Origin: an uncultured Microbacteriaceae bacterium
GTDB lineage: Bacteria > Actinomycetota > Actinomycetes > Actinomycetales > Microbacteriaceae
Reading direction: 5' to 3'
Assembly (NCBI GenBank): GCA_947487835.1
Contig: CANKXX010000004.1
Location: 237,076 to 301,075 of the forward strand
Length of the DNA stretch: 64,000 nt
Shown: positions 1-8,092 of the stretch, piece after piece
Layout of the letters: every line of letters begins with the position of its first letter
How positions within the stretch are numbered: position 1 is the first letter of the stretch
The notes under the pieces: model-generated
The model's database searches: none
Seen by the model: only the letters and a program-made list of their open reading frames with translations
Told to the model about the DNA's origin: nothing
Position numbers and translations under genes: made by a program

Positions 1-1495
1 CAACAACAAGACGGCCGCGGACTACTACGCGGCCGGCCGATCCTTCACCGGCCCGCAGAACGGCACGGCCATCGCCGGCGACTACCTCTCCGCGGCGTCG
101 TTCCTCGGCATCTGCGGCGCCATCGCGGTCAACGGCTACGACGGCTTCCTCTACTCGATCGGCTTCCTCGTCGCGTGGCTCGTCGCGCTGCTGCTCGTCG
201 CCGAGCTGATGCGCAACACCGGCAAGTTCACGATGGCCGACGTGCTGTCCTTCCGGCTGCAGCAGCGGCCCGTGCGCCTGGCCGCGGCCACGACGACGCT
301 CGCGGTCTGCTTCTTCTACCTGCTCGCCCAGATGGCCGGCGCGGGCGGGCTCGTCTCGCTGCTGCTCGGCATCGACGACCGGGTCGGCCAGTCCGTGGTG
401 ATCGCGGTCGTCGGCGTGCTCATGATCGTCTACGTGCTCGTGGGCGGTATGAAGGGCACGACCTGGGTGCAGATCATCAAGGCGTGCCTGCTCATCGCGG
501 GTGCGGCCGTCATGACGGTGTGGGTGCTCGCGCTGCACGGCTTCAACCTGTCGACGCTGCTCGGCGCCGCCGCGGACGCCGCGACCACCGACGTGCTCTC
601 GCCCGGCAACCAGTACGGGCTCACCGGCGTCACCCGGCTGGACTTCCTGTCGCTCGCGCTCGCGCTGGTGCTGGGCACGGCCGGGCTCCCCCACGTGCTC
701 ATGCGCTTCTACACCGTGCCCACCGCGAAGGAGGCGAGGCGGAGCGTCGTCTGGGCCATCTGGCTCATCGGCATCTTCTACCTGTTCACGCTCGTGCTCG
801 GCTACGGTGCTGGCGCGCTCATCGGGTCGGAGCGGATCCTGGCCGCCCCCGGTGGCGTCAACTCGGCGGCTCCCCTGCTCGCGCTCGAGCTCGGCGGACC
901 GATCCTGCTCGGCATCATCGCGGCCGTGGCGTTCGCGACCATCCTCGCGGTGGTGGCCGGGCTCACGATCACCGCGGCGGCCTCCTTCGCGCACGACGTC
1001 TACGCGAGCGTGATCCGCAAGGGTGCCGTGCCGCCGAACGGCGAGGTGCGGGTCGCCCGGATCACCGTCGTCGTGATCGGGATCGTGTCGATCATCGCGG
1101 GCATCGGCGCGAACGGGCAGAACATCGCGTTCCTCGTCGCGCTCGCCTTCGCGGTCGCCGCGAGCGCGAACCTGCCGACCATCCTGTACTCGCTGTTCTG
1201 GCGGCGGTTCACCACCCGCGGTGCCGTGCTCTCGATGTACGGCGGCCTCGGCACGGCGCTCGTGCTCATCCTGCTGTCGCCCGTGGTGTCCGGGGCCGAG
1301 ACGTCGATGTTCCCGAACGCCGACTTCTCGATCTTCCCGCTCAACAACCCCGGCATCGTGTCCATCCCGGTGGGCTTCCTGCTGGGCTGGATCGGCACCG
1401 TGACGACCCGCCGGCTGGAGTCGCCGGAGCTCGCCGCCGAGATGGAGGTGCGCTCCCTGACGGGCCACGGCGCCGAAAAGGCGTCGGAGCACTAG
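1..1495 (+). CDS. actP: cation/acetate symporter, SSS family (5' end outside window)
   Basis: The reading frame is open from base 2 of the window and stops with TAG at 1493-1495, so the N-terminus lies upstream. The visible 497 residues are very hydrophobic, with about a dozen membrane segments, and contain the SSS-family stretch YYAAGRSFTGPQNGTAIAGD near the left edge, then a GDYLSAASFLG segment. These match ActP-type symporters, which take up acetate and other short monocarboxylates with sodium. The C-terminus is short and charged. The usual small DUF485 partner gene would lie upstream and cannot be seen. The substrate is inferred from family likeness. The gene ends convergent to gcvP, with a strong hairpin between them. 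Confidence 0.85.
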   Translation, partial: NNKTAADYYAAGRSFTGPQNGTAIAGDYLSAASFLGICGAIAVNGYDGFLYSIGFLVAWLVALLLVAELMRNTGKFTMADVLSFRLQQRPVRLAAATTTLAVCFFYLLAQMAGAGGLVSLLLGIDDRVGQSVVIAVVGVLMIVYVLVGGMKGTTWVQIIKACLLIAGAAVMTVWVLALHGFNLSTLLGAAADAATTDVLSPGNQYGLTGVTRLDFLSLALALVLGTAGLPHVLMRFYTVPTAKEARRSVVWAIWLIGIFYLFTLVLGYGAGALIGSERILAAPGGVNSAAPLLALELGGPILLGIIAAVAFATILAVVAGLTITAAASFAHDVYASVIRKGAVPPNGEVRVARITVVVIGIVSIIAGIGANGQNIAFLVALAFAVAASANLPTILYSLFWRRFTTRGAVLSMYGGLGTALVLILLSPVVSGAETSMFPNADFSIFPLNNPGIVSIPVGFLLGWIGTVTTRRLESPELAAEMEVRSLTGHGAEKASEH

Positions 1496-1533
1496 GGCAC
1501 GACACCACACGGCAGCACACCCGGCCGGTGAGA

Positions 1534-1580
1534 TGCCCGATCCGGTCGCGTTCCTCACGGAACGGGAACCGGATCGGGCA
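1534..1580. terminator. bidirectional hairpin between symporter and gcvP
   Basis: TGCCCGATCCGGT at 1534-1546 pairs perfectly with ACCGGATCGGGCA at 1568-1580, and the stem partly continues inward through TTCC/GGAA. It lies between two convergent genes. There is no U-run, as is usual in high-GC actinobacteria, so termination in both directions is inferred from position and stem strength. Confidence 0.75.
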
Positions 1581-1602
1581 CCTCACGGGCGGGTGAGAGG
1601 GG

Positions 1603-4563
1603 TCAAGCGAAGGCCTCCGGCGGCGGGCAGGCGCAGAACAGGTTGCGGTCGCCGTACGCCTGGTCGATGCGGCGCACGGGCGGCCAGTACTTGCTGCGGC
1701 GCAGCGACCGCACCGGGTACACGGCCTGCTCGCGGCTGTACGGGTGGGTCCACTCGCCGGCGATGACGGACTCCGCCGTGTGCGGTGCCCCGCGCAGCGG
1801 GTTGTCCTCCTCGCCGTTCACGGCGTCGGCCTCGACCCGGATCGCGATCATGGCCTCGATGAACCGCTCGATCTCGGCGAGGTCCTCGCTCTCCGTCGGC
1901 TCGACCATGAGCGTGCCGGGCACCGGGAAGCTCATGGTGGGCGCGTGGAATCCGTAGTCGATGAGGCGCTTCGCCACGTCGTCCACGGTCACGCCCGTCG
2001 CCGCGGTCAGCGGCCGCAGGTCGAGGATGCACTCGTGCGCCACCAGTCCGTTGTCGCCCGCGTAGAGCACGGGGTAGGACTCGCGCAGGCGGGCCGCGAT
2101 GTAGTTGGCGGACAGCACGGCCGTGGCCGTCGACTGCTTCAGCCCCTCCGCGCCCATCATGCGCACGTACGCCCAGCTGATCGGCAGGATGCTCGGGCTG
2201 CCGTACGGGGCCGCCGAGACGGGCGCGCCGCCGTGCTCGATGGTCGCGTCCGCGGCCTGGCCCTCGCCGACGCGCGCGTGCTCGGCGCGCTGAGCGAACG
2301 CGTGTCCGGGCAGGTGCGGGGCGAGGTGCGCCTTGGCCGCGACCGGGCCGACGCCGGGTCCGCCACCGCCGTGCGGGATGCAGAACGTCTTGTGCAGGTT
2401 GAGGTGCGAGACGTCTCCGCCGAAGTCGCCGAACCGGGCGAAGCCGAGCAGCGCGTTGAGGTTCGCGCCGTCGACGTACACCTGGCCGCCGGCCTCGTGC
2501 ACCGCATCGCAGATGGCGCTCACCTCGTGCTCGTACACGCCGTGCGTGGACGGGTACGTGATCATCAGCGCAGCCAGCGTGTCCGCGTGGGCGGCCACCT
2601 TGGCGCGCAGGTCGTCGAGGTCGACGTTGCCCAGCTCGTCGCAGGCGACGACCACGACGCGGAGGCCCGCGAGCACCGCGCTGGCGGCGTTCGTGCCGTG
2701 CGCGCTGGACGGGATCAGGCACACCGTGCGCGCGTCGTCGCCGTTCGCGCGGTGGTAGCCGCGGATGGCGAGCAGACCCGCGAGCTCGCCCTGGCTGCCC
2801 GCGTTGGGCTGCAGGGAGACCGTGTCGTAGCCGGTGACGTCGGCGAGCCAGCGCTCCAGCTGGGTGATCAGCTCGAGGTAGCCGGCCACGTCCTCGGCGG
2901 GCGCGAACGGGTGGATGTTCGCGAACTCGCTCCAGGTCACCGCCTCCATCTCCGTGGCGGCGTTGAGCTTCATGGTGCACGAGCCGAGCGGGATCATGCC
3001 GCGGTCGAGCGCGTAGTCCTTGTCGGCCAGGTACTTGAGGTACCGCATCATGGCCGTCTCGGAGCGGTGCGTGTTGAAGACGGGGTGGGTGAGGTACGGG
3101 CTGGAGCGCAGCAGCTCGACGGGCACGTCGGGCAGCGTCTCGCGGCGCGGCGCCGGGTCGATCGACGCGTCGCCTCCTCCCCCGAACGCCCGGAGCACGG
3201 CGGCGAGCGTGACGTCCTCCGTCGCCTCGTCCACCGAGATGCCGAGCGTGTCGGCGTCCACGACGTGCAGGTTCACGCCGAGCTCGTGGGCGCGGCCGGC
3301 GATCGCGGCCGCCTCCCCCGGCACCCGGTAACGCAGGGTGTCGAAGAACGCACTCGAGAGCGGCTCGTGGCCGAGGGTGCGCAACGCCGCGGCGAGCCGC
3401 TGGGCGCGGGACGCGACGTCGCTCGCGATCCGGCGCAGGCCGTCCGGGCCGTGGTAGACGGCGTACATGCTCGCCATGACGGCGAGCAGCACCTGCGCGG
3501 TGCAGATGTTCGACGTGGCCTTCTCGCGGCGGATGTGCTGCTCGCGCGTCTGCAGGGAGAGGCGGTAGGCGGGGCGGCCGTCCGCGTCCTGGCTGACGCC
3601 GACGAGGCGCCCGGGGAGCTGGCGCTCCAGGCCGGCACGCACCGCGAGATAGCCCGCGTGCGGCCCGCCGAAGCCCATGGGCACGCCGAAGCGCTGGGTG
3701 GTGCCCGCCGCGATGTCCGCGCCGAGCTCGCCGGGCGAGGTCAGCAGCGTGAGGGCGAGCAGGTCGGCGGCCGCGACGGCGATCGCGCCCTGGGCCTTCG
3801 CCGCGGCGAAGATCCGCGCGGGGTCGGCGATGCGACCGGAGGCGCCGGGGTACTGCACGAGTACGCCGAAGGCCCCGTCGGCGAGCTCGGGAAGCGCGTC
3901 GGTCTGCTCGGCGTCCGCCGCATCCATGTCGGTGGCGTGGACGTCGGGCACGGTGAACTCGACGAGCTCGATACCCACGGCCTCGGCCCGGTTCACGAGC
4001 AGCGCCTTGGTCTGCGGGAGCGTGTCCCGGTCCACGAGGAAGCGGGTCGACGGCGACTTGGACGCGCGGCGGGCGAGCAGCATGGCCTCGACCACGGCCG
4101 TGCCCTCGTCGAGCATGGAGGCGTTGGCGGTCGTGAGGCCGGTGAGGTCGCACACCATGGTCTGGAAGTTGAGCAGCGCCTCGAGGCGGCCCTGGGAGAT
4201 CTCCGGCTGGTACGGCGTGTACGCCGTGTACCAGCTCGGGTTCTCGAGCACGTTCCGCTTGATCACGGCGGGCGTGATGGTGTCGTAGTAGCCCAGCCCG
4301 ATCAGCGAGGCGCGCACGGTGTTCCGGCTCGCCAGGCCGCGCAGCTCGCGCAGCGCCTCGCGCTCGGTCGCGGCGGGCGGCAGGATCGACTCGCCCGGCG
4401 CGCGGAAGTTGCCGACCCCGATGGCGGGCGGTACGGCGGCCTCGAGGAGGGCGTCGACGGAGTCGTAGCCGAGCGCGGCGAGCATCACGCCGCGCGCGTC
4501 GCGGTCGATGCCGATGTGCCTGCTGCCGAACGCGCCGAGGTCGAAGGTCGCGGACTCGGCCAT
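1603..4563 (-). CDS. gcvP: glycine dehydrogenase (decarboxylating), P protein
   Basis: This is the PLP-dependent P protein of the glycine cleavage system. It decarboxylates glycine and passes the aminomethyl group to the lipoyl arm of GcvH. The 986-residue product is full length for the single-chain form. The N-terminal half is the inactive-type domain; the C-terminal half carries the PLP site [16 protein letters not shown] with Lys725. The reading frame stays open upstream to 4893, but that part is a shadow of gcvH. The ATG at 4563 overlaps the gcvH stop by one base (TGATG), giving translational coupling. It is the last gene of gcvT-gcvH-gcvP and ends facing a shared terminator. Confidence 0.97.
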   Translation of the reverse strand: MAESATFDLGAFGSRHIGIDRDARGVMLAALGYDSVDALLEAAVPPAIGVGNFRAPGESILPPAATEREALRELRGLASRNTVRASLIGLGYYDTITPAVIKRNVLENPSWYTAYTPYQPEISQGRLEALLNFQTMVCDLTGLTTANASMLDEGTAVVEAMLLARRASKSPSTRFLVDRDTLPQTKALLVNRAEAVGIELVEFTVPDVHATDMDAADAEQTDALPELADGAFGVLVQYPGASGRIADPARIFAAAKAQGAIAVAAADLLALTLLTSPGELGADIAAGTTQRFGVPMGFGGPHAGYLAVRAGLERQLPGRLVGVSQDADGRPAYRLSLQTREQHIRREKATSNICTAQVLLAVMASMYAVYHGPDGLRRIASDVASRAQRLAAALRTLGHEPLSSAFFDTLRYRVPGEAAAIAGRAHELGVNLHVVDADTLGISVDEATEDVTLAAVLRAFGGGGDASIDPAPRRETLPDVPVELLRSSPYLTHPVFNTHRSETAMMRYLKYLADKDYALDRGMIPLGSCTMKLNAATEMEAVTWSEFANIHPFAPAEDVAGYLELITQLERWLADVTGYDTVSLQPNAGSQGELAGLLAIRGYHRANGDDARTVCLIPSSAHGTNAASAVLAGLRVVVVACDELGNVDLDDLRAKVAAHADTLAALMITYPSTHGVYEHEVSAICDAVHEAGGQVYVDGANLNALLGFARFGDFGGDVSHLNLHKTFCIPHGGGGPGVGPVAAKAHLAPHLPGHAFAQRAEHARVGEGQAADATIEHGGAPVSAAPYGSPSILPISWAYVRMMGAEGLKQSTATAVLSANYIAARLRESYPVLYAGDNGLVAHECILDLRPLTAATGVTVDDVAKRLIDYGFHAPTMSFPVPGTLMVEPTESEDLAEIERFIEAMIAIRVEADAVNGEEDNPLRGAPHTAESVIAGEWTHPYSREQAVYPVRSLRRSKYWPPVRRIDQAYGDRNLFCACPPPEAFA

Positions 4564-4934
4564 CACTCGCCCACCAGCTCGCGGTACTGGGCGGCGGAGA
4601 GCAGCTCGGGGAGGTTCGTGAACCGCACGCGGAGCAGCCAGCCGGCGCCGAAGGGCTCGCTGTTCACGAGGTCGGGCGCGTCGACGACGGAATCGTTGAC
4701 CTCGGTCACGGTGCCGTCGATGGGAGCGAACAGCTCGCCGACCGACTTGGTCGACTCGATCTCGCCCACGACCGTTCCGCCGGAGAGTTCGGCGCCCACG
4801 GCGGGCAGGTCGATGTAGACCACATCGCCCAGCTTGTCGGCGGCGTACGCGGTGATGCCGACGGTCGCGATGTCGCCGTCGATGCTCACCCACTCGTGCT
4901 CGGCGGTGTACTTGAGGTTGTCCTGATCGGTCAC
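4563..4934 (-). CDS. gcvH: glycine cleavage system H protein
   Basis: This small lipoyl carrier shuttles the aminomethyl intermediate from GcvP to GcvT. The 123-residue product has the lipoylation motif [15 protein letters not shown] with Lys63 as the modified residue, between the usual beta strands (EHEWVSIDG near residue 13; VYIDLPAVG near 39). The start is GTG at 4934, with AAGGA seven bases upstream. The stop overlaps the gcvP ATG by one base. About 90 bases including a purine-rich tract separate it from gcvT, so it may rely on its own ribosome binding site rather than coupling. Confidence 0.97.
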   Translation of the reverse strand: MTDQDNLKYTAEHEWVSIDGDIATVGITAYAADKLGDVVYIDLPAVGAELSGGTVVGEIESTKSVGELFAPIDGTVTEVNDSVVDAPDLVNSEPFGAGWLLRVRFTNLPELLSAAQYRELVGE

Positions 4935-4972
4935 GGCAGCGTCCTTCGTGCGTCGGTGTGAGGGAGAGGTTC

Positions 4973-5013
4973 GAGAGAGAGGAAAAGAGGGAGAAGAAGA
5001 GGGAGAAGAAGAG
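4973..5013. repeat. 41-base purine-only tract between gcvT and gcvH
   Basis: From 4973 to 5013 the + strand is uninterrupted A and G, including two copies of GAGGGAGAAGAA. In the gcv transcript, made from the minus strand, this is a pyrimidine-only CU tract in the gcvT-gcvH spacer. No stem or start signal explains it. It may be a simple-sequence expansion. Confidence 0.7.
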
Positions 5014-5024
5014 CGGCGTGACGC

Positions 5025-6197
5025 CTAGACGGCGGCGCGCCGGTAGAACGGGAGCGCGACGACGGTCGCGGGGATCCGGGTGCCGCGCACGTCGACGAAC
5101 AGCCGGGTGCCCACGGCGGCGAGCGAGGGATCGACGTACGCCATGGCGATCGGGTGCCCGAGCGTCGGCGAGAGGGCGCCACTCGTGATGACGCCCGCCG
5201 GCTCCACCATGCCCTCGAGCGCGTCGAAGACGGCCTCGGCGTCGGCGGACGCGTACACGGGGTAGCCCTCACGGCCGGCGCGCCGCCCCTCGGCGGAGAG
5301 CCCGACCAGCCTGCGCGCCACCGGGTCCGGCCCGTGCTCGCTGGCGTGGCGGCCGATGAAGTCGCTCTCCTTGCCGAGCGCGACGACCCCGCCGAGGCCC
5401 GCCTGCGCGGGGAAGGTGTCCGGCCCGAGCTCGTGCCCGTAGAGCGGCATGCCCGCCTCGAGCCGCAGCGTGTCCCGAGCCGCGAGCCCCGCCGGGATCA
5501 GCCCGTGGTCCTGGCCGGCCGCCGCGAGGGCGGCCCAGAGCGCCGCCGCGTCCGGCGCGTCGACGTACAGCTCGAAGCCGTCCTCGCCCGTATAGCCAGT
5601 GCGGGCGATCAGCACGGTGCCGCCGCCGAAGGTGGCGCCCGTCGTGCGGTAGTACCGCACGGACGAGAGCGGGTCCGTCGTCTCGAGCCCCTCGGTCGCC
5701 TCGAGGATGGCGCGCGACGCCGGACCCTGCACGGCGATGAGGGCGACGCGGTCGCTGATGTCCTCGACCGTCACCGCCTCGAACGCGGTGGCGCGCTCGG
5801 TGAGCGCCTGCACGGCCGCGTCCCGGTTGCCCGCGTTCGCGACCACGAGGAACTCGTGCTCGCCGGTGCGGTAGACGACGAGGTCGTCGATCACGCCGCC
5901 CCGCTCGTTGAGCAGCAGGCTGTACTTCGCCTGCAGGACGGCGATCGCCGAGAGCTTGCCCGCGAGCGCGTAGTCGAGGAATGCCCCGGCGTCGGGACCG
6001 GTGACGCTGACCTCCGCCATGTGCGAGAGGTCGAAGAGCCCGGCGGCGGTGCGCACGGCCCGGTGCTCGGCGAGGTCGCTCGAGTAGCGGACGGGCATCT
6101 GCCAGCCGGCGAAGTCGGTGAACGAGGCGCCCGCCGCCACGTGCACGTCATGCAGCGGCGAGAAGCGGGCGGAAGCGGTGGGGCGGGGATCGGACAC
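5025..6197 (-). CDS. gcvT: aminomethyltransferase, T protein of glycine cleavage
   Basis: GcvT releases ammonia from the GcvH-bound intermediate and forms 5,10-methylene-tetrahydrofolate. The 390-residue product has the family layout: an early [13 protein letters not shown] segment, then [16 protein letters not shown], then the [14 protein letters not shown] region, and the C-terminal barrel domain. The frame is open to 6266, but that extension would run through the second aptamer of the riboswitch. The GTG at 6197 (protein starting with SDPRP after the first residue) has GGGAG just upstream and gives a normal N-terminus. It is the first gene of the operon and sits directly behind the glycine riboswitch. 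Confidence 0.95.
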   Translation of the reverse strand: MSDPRPTASARFSPLHDVHVAAGASFTDFAGWQMPVRYSSDLAEHRAVRTAAGLFDLSHMAEVSVTGPDAGAFLDYALAGKLSAIAVLQAKYSLLLNERGGVIDDLVVYRTGEHEFLVVANAGNRDAAVQALTERATAFEAVTVEDISDRVALIAVQGPASRAILEATEGLETTDPLSSVRYYRTTGATFGGGTVLIARTGYTGEDGFELYVDAPDAAALWAALAAAGQDHGLIPAGLAARDTLRLEAGMPLYGHELGPDTFPAQAGLGGVVALGKESDFIGRHASEHGPDPVARRLVGLSAEGRRAGREGYPVYASADAEAVFDALEGMVEPAGVITSGALSPTLGHPIAMAYVDPSLAAVGTRLFVDVRGTRIPATVVALPFYRRAAV

Positions 6198-6249
6198 GAG
6201 TTCTCCCGTCGACGGCGGCGGGCACGCGCGAGGGCGCGGCCCGGGAAAG

Positions 6250-6441
6250 AACTCCCCCTCTGTCATCTGCCTGAGAGTTTCGCGCGGCGGCGCCCGAGGC
6301 GCTGCCGGCTTTCACCGTGGGCGAGGGCCGCAGGGGCCCTGCTTTTCAGAGCGACCAGGTCGATGCGGTACGTGTTACCTGAGAGATTGGCGGGGAGGCT
6401 TGCTCCTTCGGTGCCCGGTGTCCGGGCTCTCCCGCATCGCG
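6250..6441 (-). promoter_or_regulatory. tandem glycine riboswitch controlling gcvTHP
   Basis: Read on the minus strand, two glycine aptamers follow each other. The first begins at GCGGGAGAGCCCGG (about 6437), contains the diagnostic CCGAAGGAGCAAGCC segment and closes with ATCTCTCAGGTA. The second begins near CTCTGAAAAGCAGGG, contains CGGTGAAAGCCGGCAGCG and closes with ACTCTCAGGCAGATGACAG followed by AGGGGGAG at 6250. These are the conserved core bases of the glycine-binding class, known to switch on gcv genes when glycine is high. It ends about 50 bases before the gcvT start. Confidence 0.93.
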
Positions 6442-6471
6442 TTCGTGGTCTCGTATTCGGTTGTGGGCACC

Positions 6472-6477
6472 ATCCTA
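6472..6477 (-). promoter_or_regulatory. likely -10 element of the gcv promoter
   Basis: On the minus strand TAGGAT lies at 6477-6472, about 30 bases upstream of the first aptamer of the glycine riboswitch. It fits the actinobacterial -10 consensus and the spacing expected for a riboswitch leader. No clear -35 is seen. The spacer from here to the next gene (6570) holds no other recognisable feature. Confidence 0.45.
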
Positions 6478-6569
6478 GCGATACCCGTCGCGCGCCCGGT
6501 CGTCGGCGCCCGAGTCGTCGGGCGCGGGAGGCGCCGGGCTCGGCGGCGAGCGGTTCTCCCGCGGGGTCG

Positions 6570-7433
6570 TCAGACGGTGGGGTCGTTCTCGCCCGGGAGA
6601 CGGCGGCTGCGGCGCAGGGTGAGCACGATCACCGCGGCGATCAGGCCGAGCGCGGCGAGGCCGCCGAGCACGATGGCCCACAGCGGCACGGCGGAGGACG
6701 CGGCTTCCGCATCCTCGCCGTCACCGTCGCCGGGGGCCGGGGTCTCGTCGGCGGCCGCCGTGTCGCTCGGGGCAGGCGTCTCGCCCGCGGCGGGCGGCTC
6801 GCTCGCGGCCGGGTCCTCGCCCGGGGCGGGGGTGTCCTCCGCGGCCGGCGTCTCCAGCGGCACCTCGGGCGCCGCGGTCTCGATCGGGGCGGCCGGGTCG
6901 GCGCTCAGCGTCGGCAGCGGAGCGGCGTCGTCCCGCGGGGTCCCCGCCCAGGCGTCCCCGCAGAGCGGGGCGATGGTGTGGTTGCTCTGCGGTCCCGCCT
7001 CGGCCGGCGAGTAGGTGAACGTGTAGGAGCCGCTCGTCGGGTGCCCGTCGCTCGACACGACCTGCCAGACGACCTCGTAGGTACCCGCCGGACCCGGCGC
7101 GATCTGGGTGCCCGCGGTGGGCCCGTCCAGGGTCACGCAGCCGCTCTCGTAGTGCCGGTCGTCCTCGTCCGTGACCTGGATCGCGAAGCCGCTCGCGTCG
7201 TCACCGATCACGAGAAGGTCCTCGGTGAAGCCGAGGGACACGCCGCTCAGCGTCTCGGTGACCGTGGAGTCTGCTGCCGGTGCGGCGGTCTCGAGCGCGT
7301 CGTGGGCGGAGGCGGGCGTCGCCGTGGACAGGGCGAGCAGCACCGAGGTGCCGACGACGACGGGCAGGGCCCGCCAGCGCAGGGCCGAACGACGACGTGC
7401 TTCCCGCACCCTCGCGAGCGGCGACTCAACCAT
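6570..7433 (-). CDS. CopC-domain surface protein with C-terminal anchor
   Basis: The 287-residue product has a basic N-terminus, a hydrophobic signal segment ending at PASA near residue 43, then a mature chain starting AHDALETAAPAADS. That is the CopC/YcnJ-type beta sandwich, whose N-terminal His is a usual Cu(II) ligand. A spacer of about 90 residues rich in Pro, Ala, Glu, Thr and Ser follows. The protein ends with one membrane segment (VPLWAIVLGGLAALGLIAAV) and a basic tail, so the domain is displayed outside the membrane. A role in copper handling is inferred from the family. No CopD-like partner is adjacent. The nearest upstream gene on the same strand is marR-like. Confidence 0.8.
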   Translation of the reverse strand: MVESPLARVREARRRSALRWRALPVVVGTSVLLALSTATPASAHDALETAAPAADSTVTETLSGVSLGFTEDLLVIGDDASGFAIQVTDEDDRHYESGCVTLDGPTAGTQIAPGPAGTYEVVWQVVSSDGHPTSGSYTFTYSPAEAGPQSNHTIAPLCGDAWAGTPRDDAAPLPTLSADPAAPIETAAPEVPLETPAAEDTPAPGEDPAASEPPAAGETPAPSDTAAADETPAPGDGDGEDAEAASSAVPLWAIVLGGLAALGLIAAVIVLTLRRSRRLPGENDPTV

Positions 7434-7545
7434 TGCATCCTCCTACCGGGGCGGACCGGTCCGCGTGGTCAGGATATCGGCCGCACCGCATGCGCCGGGG
7501 TGCGACGGTGGCCCCCAAGCGGGGCGAACGCCTGGGAGTTCCCCG

Positions 7546-8025
7546 TCAGCCGCCCGAGAGGAAACGACCCTCCGGGTCGAGCCGCGAGAGGACGCGTGTC
7601 ATCACCCGGTCGAGGTCGGCGACGTCGCGCTCGTCCAGCGCGGCGAGGACCCTGGTGCGCACGGTGTCCACGTGACCGGGGGCCGTCGCGACGACCTTGC
7701 TCCAGCCGTCCTCGGTGAGGGTGGCGTTCGTGGCCCGGCGGTCCGAGGGGCAGGGCGCACGCCGGACGTACCCCCTGTCCTCCAGCCGCGACACCACGTG
7801 CGACAGGCGCGACAGGGTCGCGTTCGTGCGGGAGGCGAGCGCCGTCATGCGCAGCGTGCGGTCCTGCGCCTCGGACAGCATCGCGAGCGTGAAGTACTCG
7901 AAGTGGGTGAGGTCGGCGTCCCGCTGCAGCTGCGCATCGAGCACGCCGGGCGCGAGGGCGACGACCGCCACGAGCTTCTTCCAGGCGGCCAATTGCTCCG
8001 CGGTCAGCCAGTGCTCCTCGTCCAT
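7546..8025 (-). CDS. MarR family transcriptional regulator
   Basis: The 159-residue product has the MarR winged-helix core: residues 55-110 include MTALASRTNATLSRLSHVV as the recognition region and RRAPCPSDRRATNATLT as the wing. N- and C-terminal helices would form the dimer interface. The ATG at 8025 sits six bases behind a TAGGCT -10 element, so the message is probably leaderless. A perfect palindrome lies just upstream of that -10, so it likely represses itself. The signal it senses and its other targets are unknown. The CopC-like gene downstream is a possible but unproven target. Confidence 0.88.
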   Translation of the reverse strand: MDEEHWLTAEQLAAWKKLVAVVALAPGVLDAQLQRDADLTHFEYFTLAMLSEAQDRTLRMTALASRTNATLSRLSHVVSRLEDRGYVRRAPCPSDRRATNATLTEDGWSKVVATAPGHVDTVRTRVLAALDERDVADLDRVMTRVLSRLDPEGRFLSGG

Positions 8026-8031
8026 GCCGCA

Positions 8032-8063
8032 AGCCTAGCGCCTTACTTGATGCGTCAAGTAAG
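8032..8063 (-). promoter_or_regulatory. marR promoter with palindromic operator
   Basis: CTTACTTGA at 8042-8050 and TCAAGTAAG at 8055-8063 form a perfect 9-base inverted repeat with a 4-base centre, the size expected for a MarR dimer site. On the minus strand it directly precedes TAGGCT (8037-8032), six bases before the ATG, so bound protein would block the -35 region. The pairing with this regulator is inferred from position. Confidence 0.7.
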
Positions 8064-8092
8064 CGCCAGGCCGGTGAGGGTGTCGCCGGCGG

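Noticed and set aside
1744-4818. Long + strand reading frame opposite gcvP
   Set aside because: It is the antisense shadow of gcvP in GC-rich DNA; the product is Arg/Val/Gly-rich without any motif. The same holds for the long frames opposite GH65 (8360-10258), GH42 (16008-18080), GH31 (21224-23812), kdp (28129-30336, 32700-34130) and the region 56065-59841.
6198-6266. Upstream extension of GcvT
   Set aside because: It would place coding sequence over the second glycine aptamer; GTG 6197 with GGGAG gives the normal N-terminus.
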